From NCBI RefSeq assembly GCF_900108295.1, contig NZ_FNWK01000004.1:1-64000 (forward strand): DNA of 64,000 nucleotides. Direction: 5' to 3'. The notes below the pieces were generated by a model. The model was not told the origin of the DNA and did not search any database. It was given only the letters and a program-made list of their open reading frames with translations. Shown here piece by piece: positions 50,200 through 59,869 of this stretch. The stretch's first letter is position 1. Every line of letters begins with the position of its first letter. The position numbers and the translations under genes were made by a program. The DNA is from Sphingopyxis sp. YR583 (GTDB lineage Bacteria > Pseudomonadota > Alphaproteobacteria > Sphingomonadales > Sphingomonadaceae).

Positions 50200-53009
50200 T
50201 GCGCTTCGCCCCAGCTCTTGCCGATGCCGACCTCGACTTCGAGCGGGACCGAGAGTTTGAGCACGGGCTCGGCCGCGCCGGACATCACCGCGCGGATCAC
50301 CGCGCCCGCGGCTTCTGCCTTGTCCTCGGGGGCTTCGAACACGAGTTCGTCATGGACCTGGAGCAGCATTTTGACGTCCGAAAGCCCCGCGTCGGCGAGC
50401 GCTTTGGGCATCCGCGCCATCGCGCGCTTGATCAGGTCCGCGCTCGTGCCCTGAATCGGGGCGTTGATCGCGGCGCGTTCGCTGCCCGCGCGCTCGTTCT
50501 GGTTCGCCGCCTTGATGCGCGGGAACCAGGTTTTGCGGCCGAACAGCGTTTCGGTATAGCCTTTGGCGCGGACGCCCTCGAGCGTGTCGGTGATATAGTC
50601 CGAGATACCGGGGAAGCGTTCGAAATAGCGCGCGATAAGCGCCTGTGCTTCGTCAGGTGTGACTTCGAGTCGCCCTGCAAGACCCCAGCGCGATATGCCG
50701 TAGAGGATCGAGAAATTGACCGTCTTCGCCTTCCCGCGTGTGTCGCGGTTGACCTCGCCGAACAATTCGATCGCGGTCGCGCTGTGGATGTCGTCGCCGC
50801 GGGCAAAGGCTTCCTTGAGTTCCGGCACGTCGGCCATATGCGCAGCGAGCCGCAGTTCGATCTGGCTATAGTCGGCGGCGATCAGCACATGGCCGGGCGC
50901 GGCGATAAAGGCGTCGCGGATCTGGCGGCCGGTCTCGGTGCGGATCGGGATATTCTGGAGGTTCGGATCGGTCGACGACAGGCGCCCGGTCTGCGCTCCG
51001 ACGAGACTGTAGCTGGTGTGGACGCGGCCGGTCACCCCGTTGATCTGCTGTTGCAGCGCGTCGGTATAGGTCGATTTCAGCTTGGCGAGTTGGCGCCATT
51101 CCAAAATCTTGCGCGCGATCGGCACGCCGTCGCGTTCGAGCCGTTCGAGTTCGCTCTGGTCGGTCGACCAGTCGCCCGACTTGCCCTTGCGGCCGCCCTT
51201 GAGGCCGAGCTTGTCGAACAGGATTTCGCCAAGCTGTTTGGGGCTGCCGATTGCGAAGGGCTGGCCGGCCAGTTCGTGAACCTCGCCTTCGATGCGCAAC
51301 ATTTCGGTCGCGAACTCGCCTGACAATTTGGCGAGATATTCGCGGTCGACCATGATGCCGGCGCGCTCCATTCCTTCGACGATTGCGGCGAGGGGACGGT
51401 CGACCATTTCGTAGATGCGCGTCCCGCTCTCGACCGGCAGGCGCAGCTTCAGCAGCTTCCAGAGGCGCAGCGCGACGTCGGCGTCCTCGGCGGCATATTC
51501 GGTCGCGCGGTCGAGTTGGACCTCGGCAAAGCTGATCTGCGATTTGCCCGTCCCGCACATTTCCTTGAAGGTCAGGCAGGTGTGATCGAGGTGGAACTTC
51601 GCGAGTTCGTCGAGCCCATGCTGATGCTTGCCCGCATCGAGCGCGAAGCTCATCACCAGCGTGTCGTCATAGGGCGCGACGGTGACGCCATGCTGCGCGA
51701 GCACGCCGATGTCGTACTTCAGATTATGCCCGACCTTCAGCACCGCATCGTCGGCAAACAGCGCTTGCAGGCGCCCGATCGCGACGTCCATCGCGATCTG
51801 TTCGGGCTTTTCGGCGAACATGTCGGTGCCGCCATGGCCGAGCGGGATGTAGCAGGCACGGCCGGGTGCGGTCGCCATGCTGACCCCGACGAGGCGGCCG
51901 GTGACGCTGTCGAGGCTCGCAGTTTCGGTGTCGATGGCGACGACATGCGCGGCGCGCGCTTCGGTGATCCAGCGGTCGAGGGCTTCGACCGTGGTGACGC
52001 ATTCATAGAGCGACCGGTCGATCGGTGGCATAGCGGGCAACGTCGGGGTCGACGGCCCGGCGGGCGCGGCAACCGGCGCTGCGTTCGCGCGCGGGAAGGT
52101 CGGCGGGCCGCCGGGTGTGGCGCCGAGGTCGAGCTTTGCCGAGAGCGAGCGGAAGCCATGCTCGTCGAGGAAGGTCTTGAGCGGCAGCGGCGGGATCGCG
52201 CCGAGCTTGAGCGTGTCGAGCGCGTCGGGCAGCGCGACGTCGCGCTTTAGGTCGACGAGGACACGCGACAGTTCGGCCATGGCGCGATGCTCGATGAGGT
52301 TCTCGCGTAGCTTGCTGGCCTTCATCGTCTCCGCGCCGTCGAGCGCGGCGGTGAGGTTGCCATATTCCTGGATCAGCTTGGTCGCGGTCTTCGGCCCGAC
52401 CCCGCGCACGCCGGGAACATTGTCGACACTGTCGCCCATCAGCGCGAGCACGTCGCCGACCAGATCGGGGGTGACGCCGAACTTCTCGTTCACCGCTTCG
52501 AGCCCGAGGCGGACATTCTTCATCGTGTCGAGCATGTCGACCTGCGGCGAGCCGTCGGTCGGCTCGCGGATGAGCTGCATCAGATCCTTGTCGCTGCTGA
52601 CGATGGTGACGTCCCAGCCTTCGCGCACAGCGGCTTCGGCATAGGAGGCGATCAGATCGTCAGCCTCGAAGCCCTCCATCTCGATGCACGGCAGCGAGAA
52701 GGCGCGCGTCGCGTCGCGGATCAGCGGGAATTGCGGGCGCAGATCCTCGGGCGGTTCGGGCCGGTTCGCCTTATACTGGTCGTAAATTTCGTTGCGGAAC
52801 GACTGGCTGCTATGGTCGAGGATGACAGCCAAATGGGTGGGCCCGTCGGCGTCGTGCAGATCCTTCGCGAGCTTCCACAGCATTGTCGTATAGCCATAGA
52901 CTGCGCCGACGGGCACCCCCTTGGGGTTCGTCAGCGGCGGCAGGCGGTGATAGGCGCGGAAGATGTAGCTGGAGCCATCGACCAAATAGAGATGATTCTT
53001 GTCCGACAT
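50196..53009 (-). CDS. polA: DNA polymerase I
   Basis: A 937-residue three-domain polymerase for Okazaki fragment processing and repair. The 5'-3' exonuclease domain is at residues 1-300 (YLVDGSSYIFRAYH, GFEADDLIASY). The proofreading domain is in the middle with DTETASLD and a DEDD pattern. The polymerase domain holds motif A ADYSQIELR, the O-helix RGKAKTVNFSILYG and motif C QVHDELVFE. All key acidic residues appear intact. It is coupled to a small exported protein. Confidence 0.97.
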   Translation of the reverse strand: MSDKNHLYLVDGSSYIFRAYHRLPPLTNPKGVPVGAVYGYTTMLWKLAKDLHDADGPTHLAVILDHSSQSFRNEIYDQYKANRPEPPEDLRPQFPLIRDATRAFSLPCIEMEGFEADDLIASYAEAAVREGWDVTIVSSDKDLMQLIREPTDGSPQVDMLDTMKNVRLGLEAVNEKFGVTPDLVGDVLALMGDSVDNVPGVRGVGPKTATKLIQEYGNLTAALDGAETMKASKLRENLIEHRAMAELSRVLVDLKRDVALPDALDTLKLGAIPPLPLKTFLDEHGFRSLSAKLDLGATPGGPPTFPRANAAPVAAPAGPSTPTLPAMPPIDRSLYECVTTVEALDRWITEARAAHVVAIDTETASLDSVTGRLVGVSMATAPGRACYIPLGHGGTDMFAEKPEQIAMDVAIGRLQALFADDAVLKVGHNLKYDIGVLAQHGVTVAPYDDTLVMSFALDAGKHQHGLDELAKFHLDHTCLTFKEMCGTGKSQISFAEVQLDRATEYAAEDADVALRLWKLLKLRLPVESGTRIYEMVDRPLAAIVEGMERAGIMVDREYLAKLSGEFATEMLRIEGEVHELAGQPFAIGSPKQLGEILFDKLGLKGGRKGKSGDWSTDQSELERLERDGVPIARKILEWRQLAKLKSTYTDALQQQINGVTGRVHTSYSLVGAQTGRLSSTDPNLQNIPIRTETGRQIRDAFIAAPGHVLIAADYSQIELRLAAHMADVPELKEAFARGDDIHSATAIELFGEVNRDTRGKAKTVNFSILYGISRWGLAGRLEVTPDEAQALIARYFERFPGISDYITDTLEGVRAKGYTETLFGRKTWFPRIKAANQNERAGSERAAINAPIQGTSADLIKRAMARMPKALADAGLSDVKMLLQVHDELVFEAPEDKAEAAGAVIRAVMSGAAEPVLKLSVPLEVEVGIGKSWGEAH

Positions 53010-53064
53010 GGCGCGGATGTAGCAGGGGAGGGGCGGGCGGCCTAGGGCACTGTTCCCGCTTTGG

Positions 53065-53718
53065 TCATCGTGTGCGCCAGCGTTCGATACCTTGCCAGCT
53101 TAGCCAGAAGAGGAGCGGCAGGCCGATCGCGCCGAGCATCAGCAATTCGGCGGAGGCTTGCTCGACCGCGGCCGCGCCGATCGCGGCGAAGAGTATCGCG
53201 ACGCCGAGGTTGGCGAGCGCCATCACGAGCGCGAAGCGCGCGAACGACATGCCCGCGACGCCCGCAGCGATCGACATCACCTCGGCGAGAACCGGCACGG
53301 GTCGCGAGAGGATGAGGGCGATCGGTCCGGCACGCTCGGCGAGGCGGTGCGCCTTTTCGACATCGTCCGTGCCGAGCAGCCGCTTGGCGAGCGGCCGTGC
53401 CGCCCATCGGCCGAAGGCATAGCCGGCAAGGCTGGCCCCCATCAGGCCGAGCCAGATCACGAGCGCGCCGACTGGAAAGCCGAAGGCCGCGCCGGCTAGC
53501 GTGTTCGTCACGCCGTTCGGCACCGGCAGGAACAGGTCGAGCGTCAACGCGGCGATGATGAAGGCCGCCGCGGCGACCGGCTGCTCGTCGGCGGCGGCGA
53601 GGATCGCATCGCTCGCCGCCATGAACTGGTCGCGGAAGGCCAAGGGCACGCCGATGACGAATATCAGCAGTGCGGCGATTACGAGCCAGCGTGTCAGCGG
53701 GGCAGGTCGCTCGGCCAT
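53065..53718 (-). CDS. VTT/DedA-like (TVP38/TMEM64 family) membrane protein
   Basis: A 217-residue inner membrane protein with about six helices. The family block LPVPNGVTNTLAGAAFGFPVGAL and GYAFGRWAARPLAKRLLG are the VTT-domain features, with the re-entrant loop ISRPVPVLAEVMSIAAGVAGM. The family includes lipid scramblase-like proteins. The ATG at 53718 is used because the upstream frame overlaps purT out of context. It lies between polA and purT on the minus strand. Confidence 0.85.
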   Translation of the reverse strand: MAERPAPLTRWLVIAALLIFVIGVPLAFRDQFMAASDAILAAADEQPVAAAAFIIAALTLDLFLPVPNGVTNTLAGAAFGFPVGALVIWLGLMGASLAGYAFGRWAARPLAKRLLGTDDVEKAHRLAERAGPIALILSRPVPVLAEVMSIAAGVAGMSFARFALVMALANLGVAILFAAIGAAAVEQASAELLMLGAIGLPLLFWLSWQGIERWRTR

Positions 53719-53734
53719 GCCCCTGCTTAGCGCA

Positions 53735-54916
53735 TCAATCGCGATAGTCGATATGCAGCTTTCCGGCGGCCTCGACTGCTGCGGCACGCGCGTCGTCGGT
53801 CGTGCCGCCCGCGACCTTCGCAAGTGCGACGCCCATTCGGCGGTACGGCCGCGTGACGGGTTTGCCGAAGATGCGGGCGTCGACCGACGTTCTGTCGGTC
53901 GGCGCTGCGAGCGCGTCGGCAAGGCCGGTGATCGCGAAATCCTGTGCATCGCGGTCGGCGAGCAGCACGGCGCTCGCGCTCGCGTCGGGGACCGCGATCG
54001 CGGGGATCGGCAGACCCAGGATCGCGCGCGCGTGCAGGTCGAACTCGGACAGCGATTGCGAGATCAGCGTCACCATGCCGGTGTCGTGTGGACGGGGCGA
54101 GAGTTCGGAGAAGATGACCTCGTCGCCCTTCACGAAATATTCGACCCCGAAAATGCCGTGGCCGCCGAGGGCATCGACGACCTTCGTCGCCATGTCCTGC
54201 GCCGCGGCGAGCGCGGCGGCGGACATCGCGGCGGGTTGCCAGCTTTCGCGATAGTCGCCGCGTTCCTGACGGTGGCCGATCGGCGGGCAGAAGCTCACGC
54301 CGTCCTTGTGACGGACGGTAAGCAAGGTGATCTCGTAATCGAAATCGATGAACGCCTCGGCAATCACGCGCAGCCGGTCGCCGCGCATCCCGGCGGCGGC
54401 ATAATCCCACGCGGCGTCGATGCCGCCCGCATCCCTGACCGTGCTCTGACCCTTGCCCGACGAGGACATGACGGGTTTGACGACAAGCGGAAATCCGATG
54501 CGCCCGGCCGCCGCAGCAAGTTCTTCGCGGCTGGTCGCATATTCGAAGGTGGATGTCTTGAGACCAAGCTCACTGGCGGCGAGGTCGCGGATCGCGTCGC
54601 GGTTCATCGTGAGCTGCGCGGCGCGTGCCGAAGGAACGATATGGAAACCCTCGGCTTCGAGTTCGGCGAGCACTTCGGTACGGATCGCCTCGACCTCGGG
54701 CACGACATGGTCGGGGCGATGTTTTTCGATCGTGGCGCGCAGCGCGTCGCCGTCGAGCATTGAAAAGACTTCGAAGCCGTCGGCGACCTGCATCGCCGGC
54801 GCGCCTTCATAGCTGTCGCATGCGATGACGCGGCACCCGAGCCGTTTTGCCGAAATAACGAATTCGCGGCCGAGTTCGCCCGAGCCGAGGAGAAGGATGG
54901 TAGCGGTGGGGGTCAT
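53735..54916 (-). CDS. purT: Formate-dependent phosphoribosylglycinamide formyltransferase PurT
   Basis: A 393-residue ATP-grasp enzyme, the same length as E. coli PurT, that uses formate and ATP to formylate GAR in purine synthesis. The N-terminal [15 protein letters not shown] and the SMLD segment, [11 protein letters not shown]-grasp [14 protein letters not shown], and the C-terminal [18 protein letters not shown] are seen. Start at the ATG 54916 ([13 protein letters not shown]). PurN may also exist elsewhere. Confidence 0.95.
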   Translation of the reverse strand: MTPTATILLLGSGELGREFVISAKRLGCRVIACDSYEGAPAMQVADGFEVFSMLDGDALRATIEKHRPDHVVPEVEAIRTEVLAELEAEGFHIVPSARAAQLTMNRDAIRDLAASELGLKTSTFEYATSREELAAAAGRIGFPLVVKPVMSSSGKGQSTVRDAGGIDAAWDYAAAGMRGDRLRVIAEAFIDFDYEITLLTVRHKDGVSFCPPIGHRQERGDYRESWQPAAMSAAALAAAQDMATKVVDALGGHGIFGVEYFVKGDEVIFSELSPRPHDTGMVTLISQSLSEFDLHARAILGLPIPAIAVPDASASAVLLADRDAQDFAITGLADALAAPTDRTSVDARIFGKPVTRPYRRMGVALAKVAGGTTDDARAAAVEAAGKLHIDYRD

Positions 54917-55032
54917 GCAAAAACTTTCCATCGACGTTGGGCGCAAGATTCGGGACGCACAGCGGTGCGGCCTCCGCCATATGAATTTCAGCATCAAAGT
55001 GCGACAGTGAATGACATTAGAGGATCAACCTT

Positions 55033-55515
55033 GTGACCCATTATTCGAAAACCATCTGGTCGCCGGTCGGCGAACTGACTCTCGTTGCCGATGAGCGCGG
55101 CCTCGCCGCCATCTTGTGGGAGAATGATCGGCCCGATCGGGTCCAGCTTGGTGTCTTGAGCGAAAAGCCCGATCACCCGGTGCTGGTCGAAACCGAGCGG
55201 CAATTGGGCGAATATTTTTCCGGCGACCGCCGCAGCTTCGATGTGCCCTTGTCTTTTGCCGGCACCGATTTCCAGAAGCGCGTGTGGGCGGCGCTGCTCG
55301 CCATCCCGTTCGGCGAGACGCGCAGCTATGGCGAGATCGCCGATCAGCTCGGCAATCCGGGGGCCTCGCGGGCGGTCGGCGCCGCCAACGGGCGCAACCC
55401 GATTTCGATCATCGCGCCATGCCACCGCGTCGTTGGATCGAATGGCAAGCTGACCGGTTTCGCCGGCGGACTGGAGGCGAAGGCGTTCCTGCTCGACCTC
55501 GAAGCGGCGGCCTAA
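55033..55515 (+). CDS. ogt: Methylated-DNA-protein-cysteine methyltransferase
   Basis: A 160-residue DNA repair protein that removes O6-methyl groups from guanine by suicide transfer to its cysteine. The active site PCHRVVG is intact, preceded by GAANGRNPISIIA and a helix-turn-helix arm (RSYGEIADQLGNPGASRAVG). The start is a GTG at 55033 with AGAGGATC upstream. It shares CTAA with the opposing MFS gene. Divergent from purT. Confidence 0.93.
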   Translation: MTHYSKTIWSPVGELTLVADERGLAAILWENDRPDRVQLGVLSEKPDHPVLVETERQLGEYFSGDRRSFDVPLSFAGTDFQKRVWAALLAIPFGETRSYGEIADQLGNPGASRAVGAANGRNPISIIAPCHRVVGSNGKLTGFAGGLEAKAFLLDLEAAA

Positions 55516-56747
55516 AGGTCGAGCGTGCGGATTTCGGGGATCAGTTTCCACCACAGCAGCGCGCCGAGCAGCGACAGCGCGGCCGCGGTCGCAAAGGCAT
55601 AGCCATAACCGCCGAGATAATCGACGATCAGGCCCGTGACGATCGGCCCGATGATACCCGAAATATTGCCGAGCGCATTCTGGACGCCCATCCAGCTGCC
55701 GGCCGCACGGGGGCCCGCGAAAATCTGGCCGACGGCGAAGATGTTCGTCGCGATGAGCCCCGCGCCGAAGCCCGCGACAGCCAGCCAGAGGGCCAGCATC
55801 GCATAGCCGTCTGCAACCGCGATGCCGGCGGTCGCCGTTCCGATGGCGAGCTGGCCCGCGATCATCAGCCAGCGGCGAACCTCGCCTTCATTGGCGCCTT
55901 TCGCGACCATCCGGTCGGACAGCCAGCCGCCGGCGAGCGCGACGATCCCCTGCGTCGTGAAGCTCAGCGTCGTCAACGCCGTCATCTCGCCGATCGAATA
56001 GCCGCTCGTGTTGACGAGATAGAGCGGCAGCCAGGCGAGCAGGAAGTAGAAGCCGTAATTCGACAGGAAGTGGACGATGCTCATCTTCCACAGCGCGGGC
56101 ACGCGGAGCAGACGGCGGATCGAAACCCGCTCACTCGCCGGCACCTGTATTGCGCGGGCGCGCATCGAGGCTGCGGCGAATTGCCAGGGGATGAGCCACA
56201 GCAGCGTCACGGCGCCGAAAATCCAGAAGACCGGCCGCCAGCCCCATTCGCCGAGGATCGCGCCGCCGGTGAGTACGCCGATGGCCGGACCGAAGGCGAT
56301 CGCTGCGGAGACCGACGCGTTCGCGATGCCGCGCCGTTCGACGGGGACTTCGGCAGCGAAAATCTTGCTGCTGCCCGGAAAGGCGATGCTTTCGCCCAGC
56401 CCGAGGAACAGGCGCAGGATGATGAGCGATACCAGCCCGCCCGCGAAACCGGTGAGCGCGGTGCTGATCGCCCATATTGTGACTCCGAGCGCAAAGACGC
56501 GGTAGACGCAGAAACGGTCGCACAGCCAGCCGACGAACAGGCAGGCGGGAGCATAGACCCAGAAAAAGGCCGAGACGGCCAGGCCGAAACCCGTCGCCGA
56601 CAGCTCCAACTCCTCCTTCATCAGCGGCGCGGCGACCCCGATTGCGCCGCGGTCGACATAGTTGAGGAGAACCGACAATGCGATCAGGATGACGACCCAG
56701 GTTACCCGTCTTCCGTCAGCCCGGCCCGTGATCGATTGTGTCGCCAT
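55512..56747 (-). CDS. MFS transporter (ACS-like family)
   Basis: A 411-residue MFS protein with 12 helices. It has NYVDRGAIGVAAPLMKEEL in helix 1, GWLCDRFCVYRV at loop 2-3 and FLGLGESIAFPGSSKI in helix 4, the anion:cation symporter (hexuronate/phthalate) pattern. The start is the ATG at 56747 with GGGAG upstream. Likely cargo is an organic anion. It is more distant from the MFS proteins at 34799 and 59870 than those two are from each other. Confidence 0.87.
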   Translation of the reverse strand: MATQSITGRADGRRVTWVVILIALSVLLNYVDRGAIGVAAPLMKEELELSATGFGLAVSAFFWVYAPACLFVGWLCDRFCVYRVFALGVTIWAISTALTGFAGGLVSLIILRLFLGLGESIAFPGSSKIFAAEVPVERRGIANASVSAAIAFGPAIGVLTGGAILGEWGWRPVFWIFGAVTLLWLIPWQFAAASMRARAIQVPASERVSIRRLLRVPALWKMSIVHFLSNYGFYFLLAWLPLYLVNTSGYSIGEMTALTTLSFTTQGIVALAGGWLSDRMVAKGANEGEVRRWLMIAGQLAIGTATAGIAVADGYAMLALWLAVAGFGAGLIATNIFAVGQIFAGPRAAGSWMGVQNALGNISGIIGPIVTGLIVDYLGGYGYAFATAAALSLLGALLWWKLIPEIRTLDL

Positions 56748-56821
56748 ATTCAAGCGCTCCCCTGCCCGGTGACAGGGCTAACAGATGGGTCGCCGCACGC
56801 TAGCGAAAATTGGCCGCACGG

Positions 56822-57322
56822 CTAACCGCAGGCGGGCCAGCTGTCCGTATCATGGTCTGGATGCTGGTGATTGCTCGCGCTGATGGCGCCGACATAGTCG
56901 GCCATCGTTTCCTCGGTCGTGCCTTCGCCCTTGATCGGAAGATGGCCGAACATCTCCAGCTGGCCTTCGATCCCGAACTGAACCCGCGGCGGAAAGCGCG
57001 CCGGATCATCGAACGACCCCGTCGTCAGATTGATATGCCCGCTCTCGAAATAATCATAGGCGAGCGGCGTCCCGCAACCGGAGCAAAATCCGCGCGCTGC
57101 CTTGTCGGAGCTTTTGAACCAGGCCAGCGAACCGCGCGTCCAGCGGATCGCGTCGCGCGGGACACCGATCAGCGCGATGAAGAAATTGCCCGCCGCTTTC
57201 TGGCACATCCGGCAGTGACAGATATGCGAGCTGTCGAGCACGGCCGTCACATGCCAGCGTACCGCGCCGCACTGGCATCCGCCGGAGGCTTCGGCTTCAA
57301 CGCGCTCCGGGCGATCGCTCAT
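56822..57322 (-). CDS. GFA family zinc protein (glutathione-dependent formaldehyde-activating-like)
   Basis: A 166-residue protein of the GFA family. Zinc-binding cysteines are in GGCQCGAVRW, CHCRMCQKAAG and CSGCGTPLAYD. Its founding member Gfa was proposed to speed the joining of formaldehyde and glutathione, but most relatives have no assigned function. It lies divergent from the TonB receptor gene. Confidence 0.85.
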   Translation of the reverse strand: MSDRPERVEAEASGGCQCGAVRWHVTAVLDSSHICHCRMCQKAAGNFFIALIGVPRDAIRWTRGSLAWFKSSDKAARGFCSGCGTPLAYDYFESGHINLTTGSFDDPARFPPRVQFGIEGQLEMFGHLPIKGEGTTEETMADYVGAISASNHQHPDHDTDSWPACG

Positions 57323-57468
57323 ATTCCTTGCTCCCGTTCAATTGTCAGATGCCGCGCAATATAACGGAATGCGGTGTCTGGATCGCTCAAATTTTCTACG
57401 GGCCCGATCATCGGCAAAAGCTGACTATCCTATGCGTCAGAGCTTCTCTTTTCGGATCAGGAATTTTA

Positions 57469-57482
57469 CTCACACACGTGAG
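57469..57482. promoter_or_regulatory. CTCAC-N4-GTGAG palindrome upstream of TonB receptor
   Basis: A five-base inverted repeat with a four-base spacer lies about 85 bases before the receptor start, and the flanking bases nearly extend it (ACTCAC / GTGAGAGT). Just downstream is TTGACT, a possible -35. It could be a regulator operator; no regulator gene is adjacent. Confidence 0.35.
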
Positions 57483-57566
57483 AGTGAATATTGACTCAAG
57501 CCTAGGCCGCTGCCATGAACACACCATGCCGACGACCGAGCGGCGATATTTTTAGGAGAGGGCAAG

Positions 57567-59867
57567 ATGAGGGTTCAGCTGTTTGCGTCCGTATGCGCGG
57601 GCGCGCTTTTCGCAATTCCGGCGGGCGCCGCTGCGCAAGATGCGGCCGGATCCGCGCCCCAGGCCGACGAAGCACAGGACGGCAACGACATCATCGTCAC
57701 CGCGACGCGCCGCGCCGAGCGTATTCAGGACGTTCCCATCAGCATCTCGGCCTTTTCGCAGGACGAGCTGACCGAAAAGGGCATCGTCGGATATGAAGGC
57801 ATCGGGCGCGAGACGCCGGGCGTGGTGCTGAACAAGCCGACCGCCAACTTCAACAATTTCACCGCGCGCGGCATCGCGACCAACGGCTATAACGCCAACC
57901 TGCAAAGCTCGGTCGCCATCTATATCGACGAGCTTCCGGTGTCGACGATCGGCAACACCACCGTCGTCGATCCCAATTTGTTCGATGTCGAGCGCGTCGA
58001 ATTCCTGCGCGGGCCGCAGGGGACATTGTTCGGGTCGGGCTCGCTCTCTGGTGCGATGCGCATCCTGCAGAAAAGCCCCGATCTCAACGATTTCGATACA
58101 GCAGCTCTCGTCGATTTGGGCCTGACCGGATCGGATTCGATCCGTCAGCGCTATAATGCGATGGTCAATGTGCCGCTAGTCGAGGACAAGCTCGCGCTCC
58201 GCGTCGTCGGTTTCTACCGCGACGAGGAAGGCTATCTCGACAATGTCGGGACGGGCGTGAAGAATTCGAACACGCTGATCGACTATGGCGGCCGTGCGAC
58301 GCTGCTCTGGCGTCCGACCGACCGGCTGTCGATCAAGCTGCTCGGCAGCTATGAATATAGCAATCCCAAGGACAGCTCGCTGACGAGCCCGTCGCTGGGT
58401 CGCAACAAGCGGATCTCGGACGAACCCGATCGCTTCACCGGCAAGCAGTTCATCGCCAATGCGACGATCGACTATGAGTTCGATTTTGCGAAGCTCACCA
58501 GCTCGTCGACCTATTCGGATTTCGATCAGCGCTTCTACGTCGATCTTGCCGGTACCTTCGCGCCGGGTTCCTTCGTCGGCGCGCCGATCGCTTTCGGACT
58601 CGACGCCGACGCCTATGACAAGGTGTTCGTTCAGGAAACGCGGCTCGCCTCGACGCTCGACGGTCCGTTCCAGTTCGTCGTCGGCGGCTTCTATCTCGAC
58701 CGCCGCCGCGACGTCGATTATCTCTATCGTTCGAACCCCGGCTTTCTTGCGGCGCGGAACATGACGGGGCTGCCCGACAAATATTTCCAGAAGCTCTACA
58801 CCCATTCGCTCAGCAAGGAGCTCGCGGGCTTCGGTGAGCTGACCTATCGTTTTTCGGACAAATTCTGGCTGACCGGCGGGATGCGCTACGGCGAGACCTC
58901 TGCGCAGGCGTTCACGGAGGCAGGCGGCTATCTGGCGACCGCGTTCGGCTTCAACTATTATGATTATGCACTGCTCGGCCTGCCGGTGAATTTTACGACT
59001 TTCACCCCCTATGCGGCGGCCGAAGGCGTGAAGGCGAAAGGGTCGAAGCCGTCGTGGAAATTCAGCGCGACCTTCAAGCCGAGCGACGCACTCACCACCT
59101 ATGCGACCTTCTCGACCGGCTTCCGCGCGCCGATCGTCAATGCCCGCGCGGGCGCACCCAGCCTTGTCGATCCGAACGATCTCACCATTCCCTATGGCGC
59201 TTCATCGGACGATCTCAAAAGCTATGAGGTCGGCGCCAAGGCACGCTGGCTCGACGGGCGCGTCACGATGAACGCCGCCTTCTACCTGATCGACTGGAGC
59301 AACATTCAGGCACAGGCGAACCGCCAGTCGGACTCGGTGCAGTTCGCGACGAACATCGGCGCCGCGCGTAGCAAGGGTTTCGAGTTCGAGATCGGCGTGA
59401 TCCCCGCGACCGGCTGGGCGATCGGTTTTAACGGCGCGTACAACGACGCAAAGATCACCAAGCTGTCGGCGGAGGAAGCTGCGATTTCGGGTGCGGTGCT
59501 CGGTCACCGCCTGTCGGCGCCGCGCATCCAGGGTTCGGCCTCTATCTCGTACAGCTTCAAGCTTGCGGACGACATCGACGCGATGCTGGCGGCCAATGCC
59601 CAGCATATCGGCGCCTATAACAGCAGCTTCCCGAACACGCCGGGACGGCCGAACGTGCCGCTCTCGACCTTTGGCAAGACCGATGCCTACAGCAATGTGA
59701 ACCTCAGCTTGGGGTTGAAGAAAGGCGATCTGTCGGCGCAGCTCTATGTCGAAAATCTCTTCGACGATCATTCGATCACCTACATCCATCCCGAAGCCTT
59801 CCTCGTGAGCCGCTTCGGGACGATGCGACCGCGGACCTTCGGTGTCCGCCTCGGTTACAGCCTGTGA
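57567..59867 (+). CDS. TonB-dependent outer membrane receptor
   Basis: A 766-residue outer membrane protein with a signal peptide (ending GAAAQ). A TonB box-like DIIVTATRRAERIQDVP is followed by the plug (RETPGVVLNKPTANFNNFTARGI, VERVEFLRGPQGTLFG) and a C-terminal beta barrel ending in RPRTFGVRLGYSL. GGAGAGGGC precedes the ATG. The ligand is unknown. The plug type matches receptors for hydrophobic or aromatic compounds seen with MFS and catabolic genes in sphingomonads. The MFS, esterase and CoA ligase genes follow with almost no gaps. Confidence 0.92.
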   Translation: MRVQLFASVCAGALFAIPAGAAAQDAAGSAPQADEAQDGNDIIVTATRRAERIQDVPISISAFSQDELTEKGIVGYEGIGRETPGVVLNKPTANFNNFTARGIATNGYNANLQSSVAIYIDELPVSTIGNTTVVDPNLFDVERVEFLRGPQGTLFGSGSLSGAMRILQKSPDLNDFDTAALVDLGLTGSDSIRQRYNAMVNVPLVEDKLALRVVGFYRDEEGYLDNVGTGVKNSNTLIDYGGRATLLWRPTDRLSIKLLGSYEYSNPKDSSLTSPSLGRNKRISDEPDRFTGKQFIANATIDYEFDFAKLTSSSTYSDFDQRFYVDLAGTFAPGSFVGAPIAFGLDADAYDKVFVQETRLASTLDGPFQFVVGGFYLDRRRDVDYLYRSNPGFLAARNMTGLPDKYFQKLYTHSLSKELAGFGELTYRFSDKFWLTGGMRYGETSAQAFTEAGGYLATAFGFNYYDYALLGLPVNFTTFTPYAAAEGVKAKGSKPSWKFSATFKPSDALTTYATFSTGFRAPIVNARAGAPSLVDPNDLTIPYGASSDDLKSYEVGAKARWLDGRVTMNAAFYLIDWSNIQAQANRQSDSVQFATNIGAARSKGFEFEIGVIPATGWAIGFNGAYNDAKITKLSAEEAAISGAVLGHRLSAPRIQGSASISYSFKLADDIDAMLAANAQHIGAYNSSFPNTPGRPNVPLSTFGKTDAYSNVNLSLGLKKGDLSAQLYVENLFDDHSITYIHPEAFLVSRFGTMRPRTFGVRLGYSL

Positions 59868-59869
59868 TC

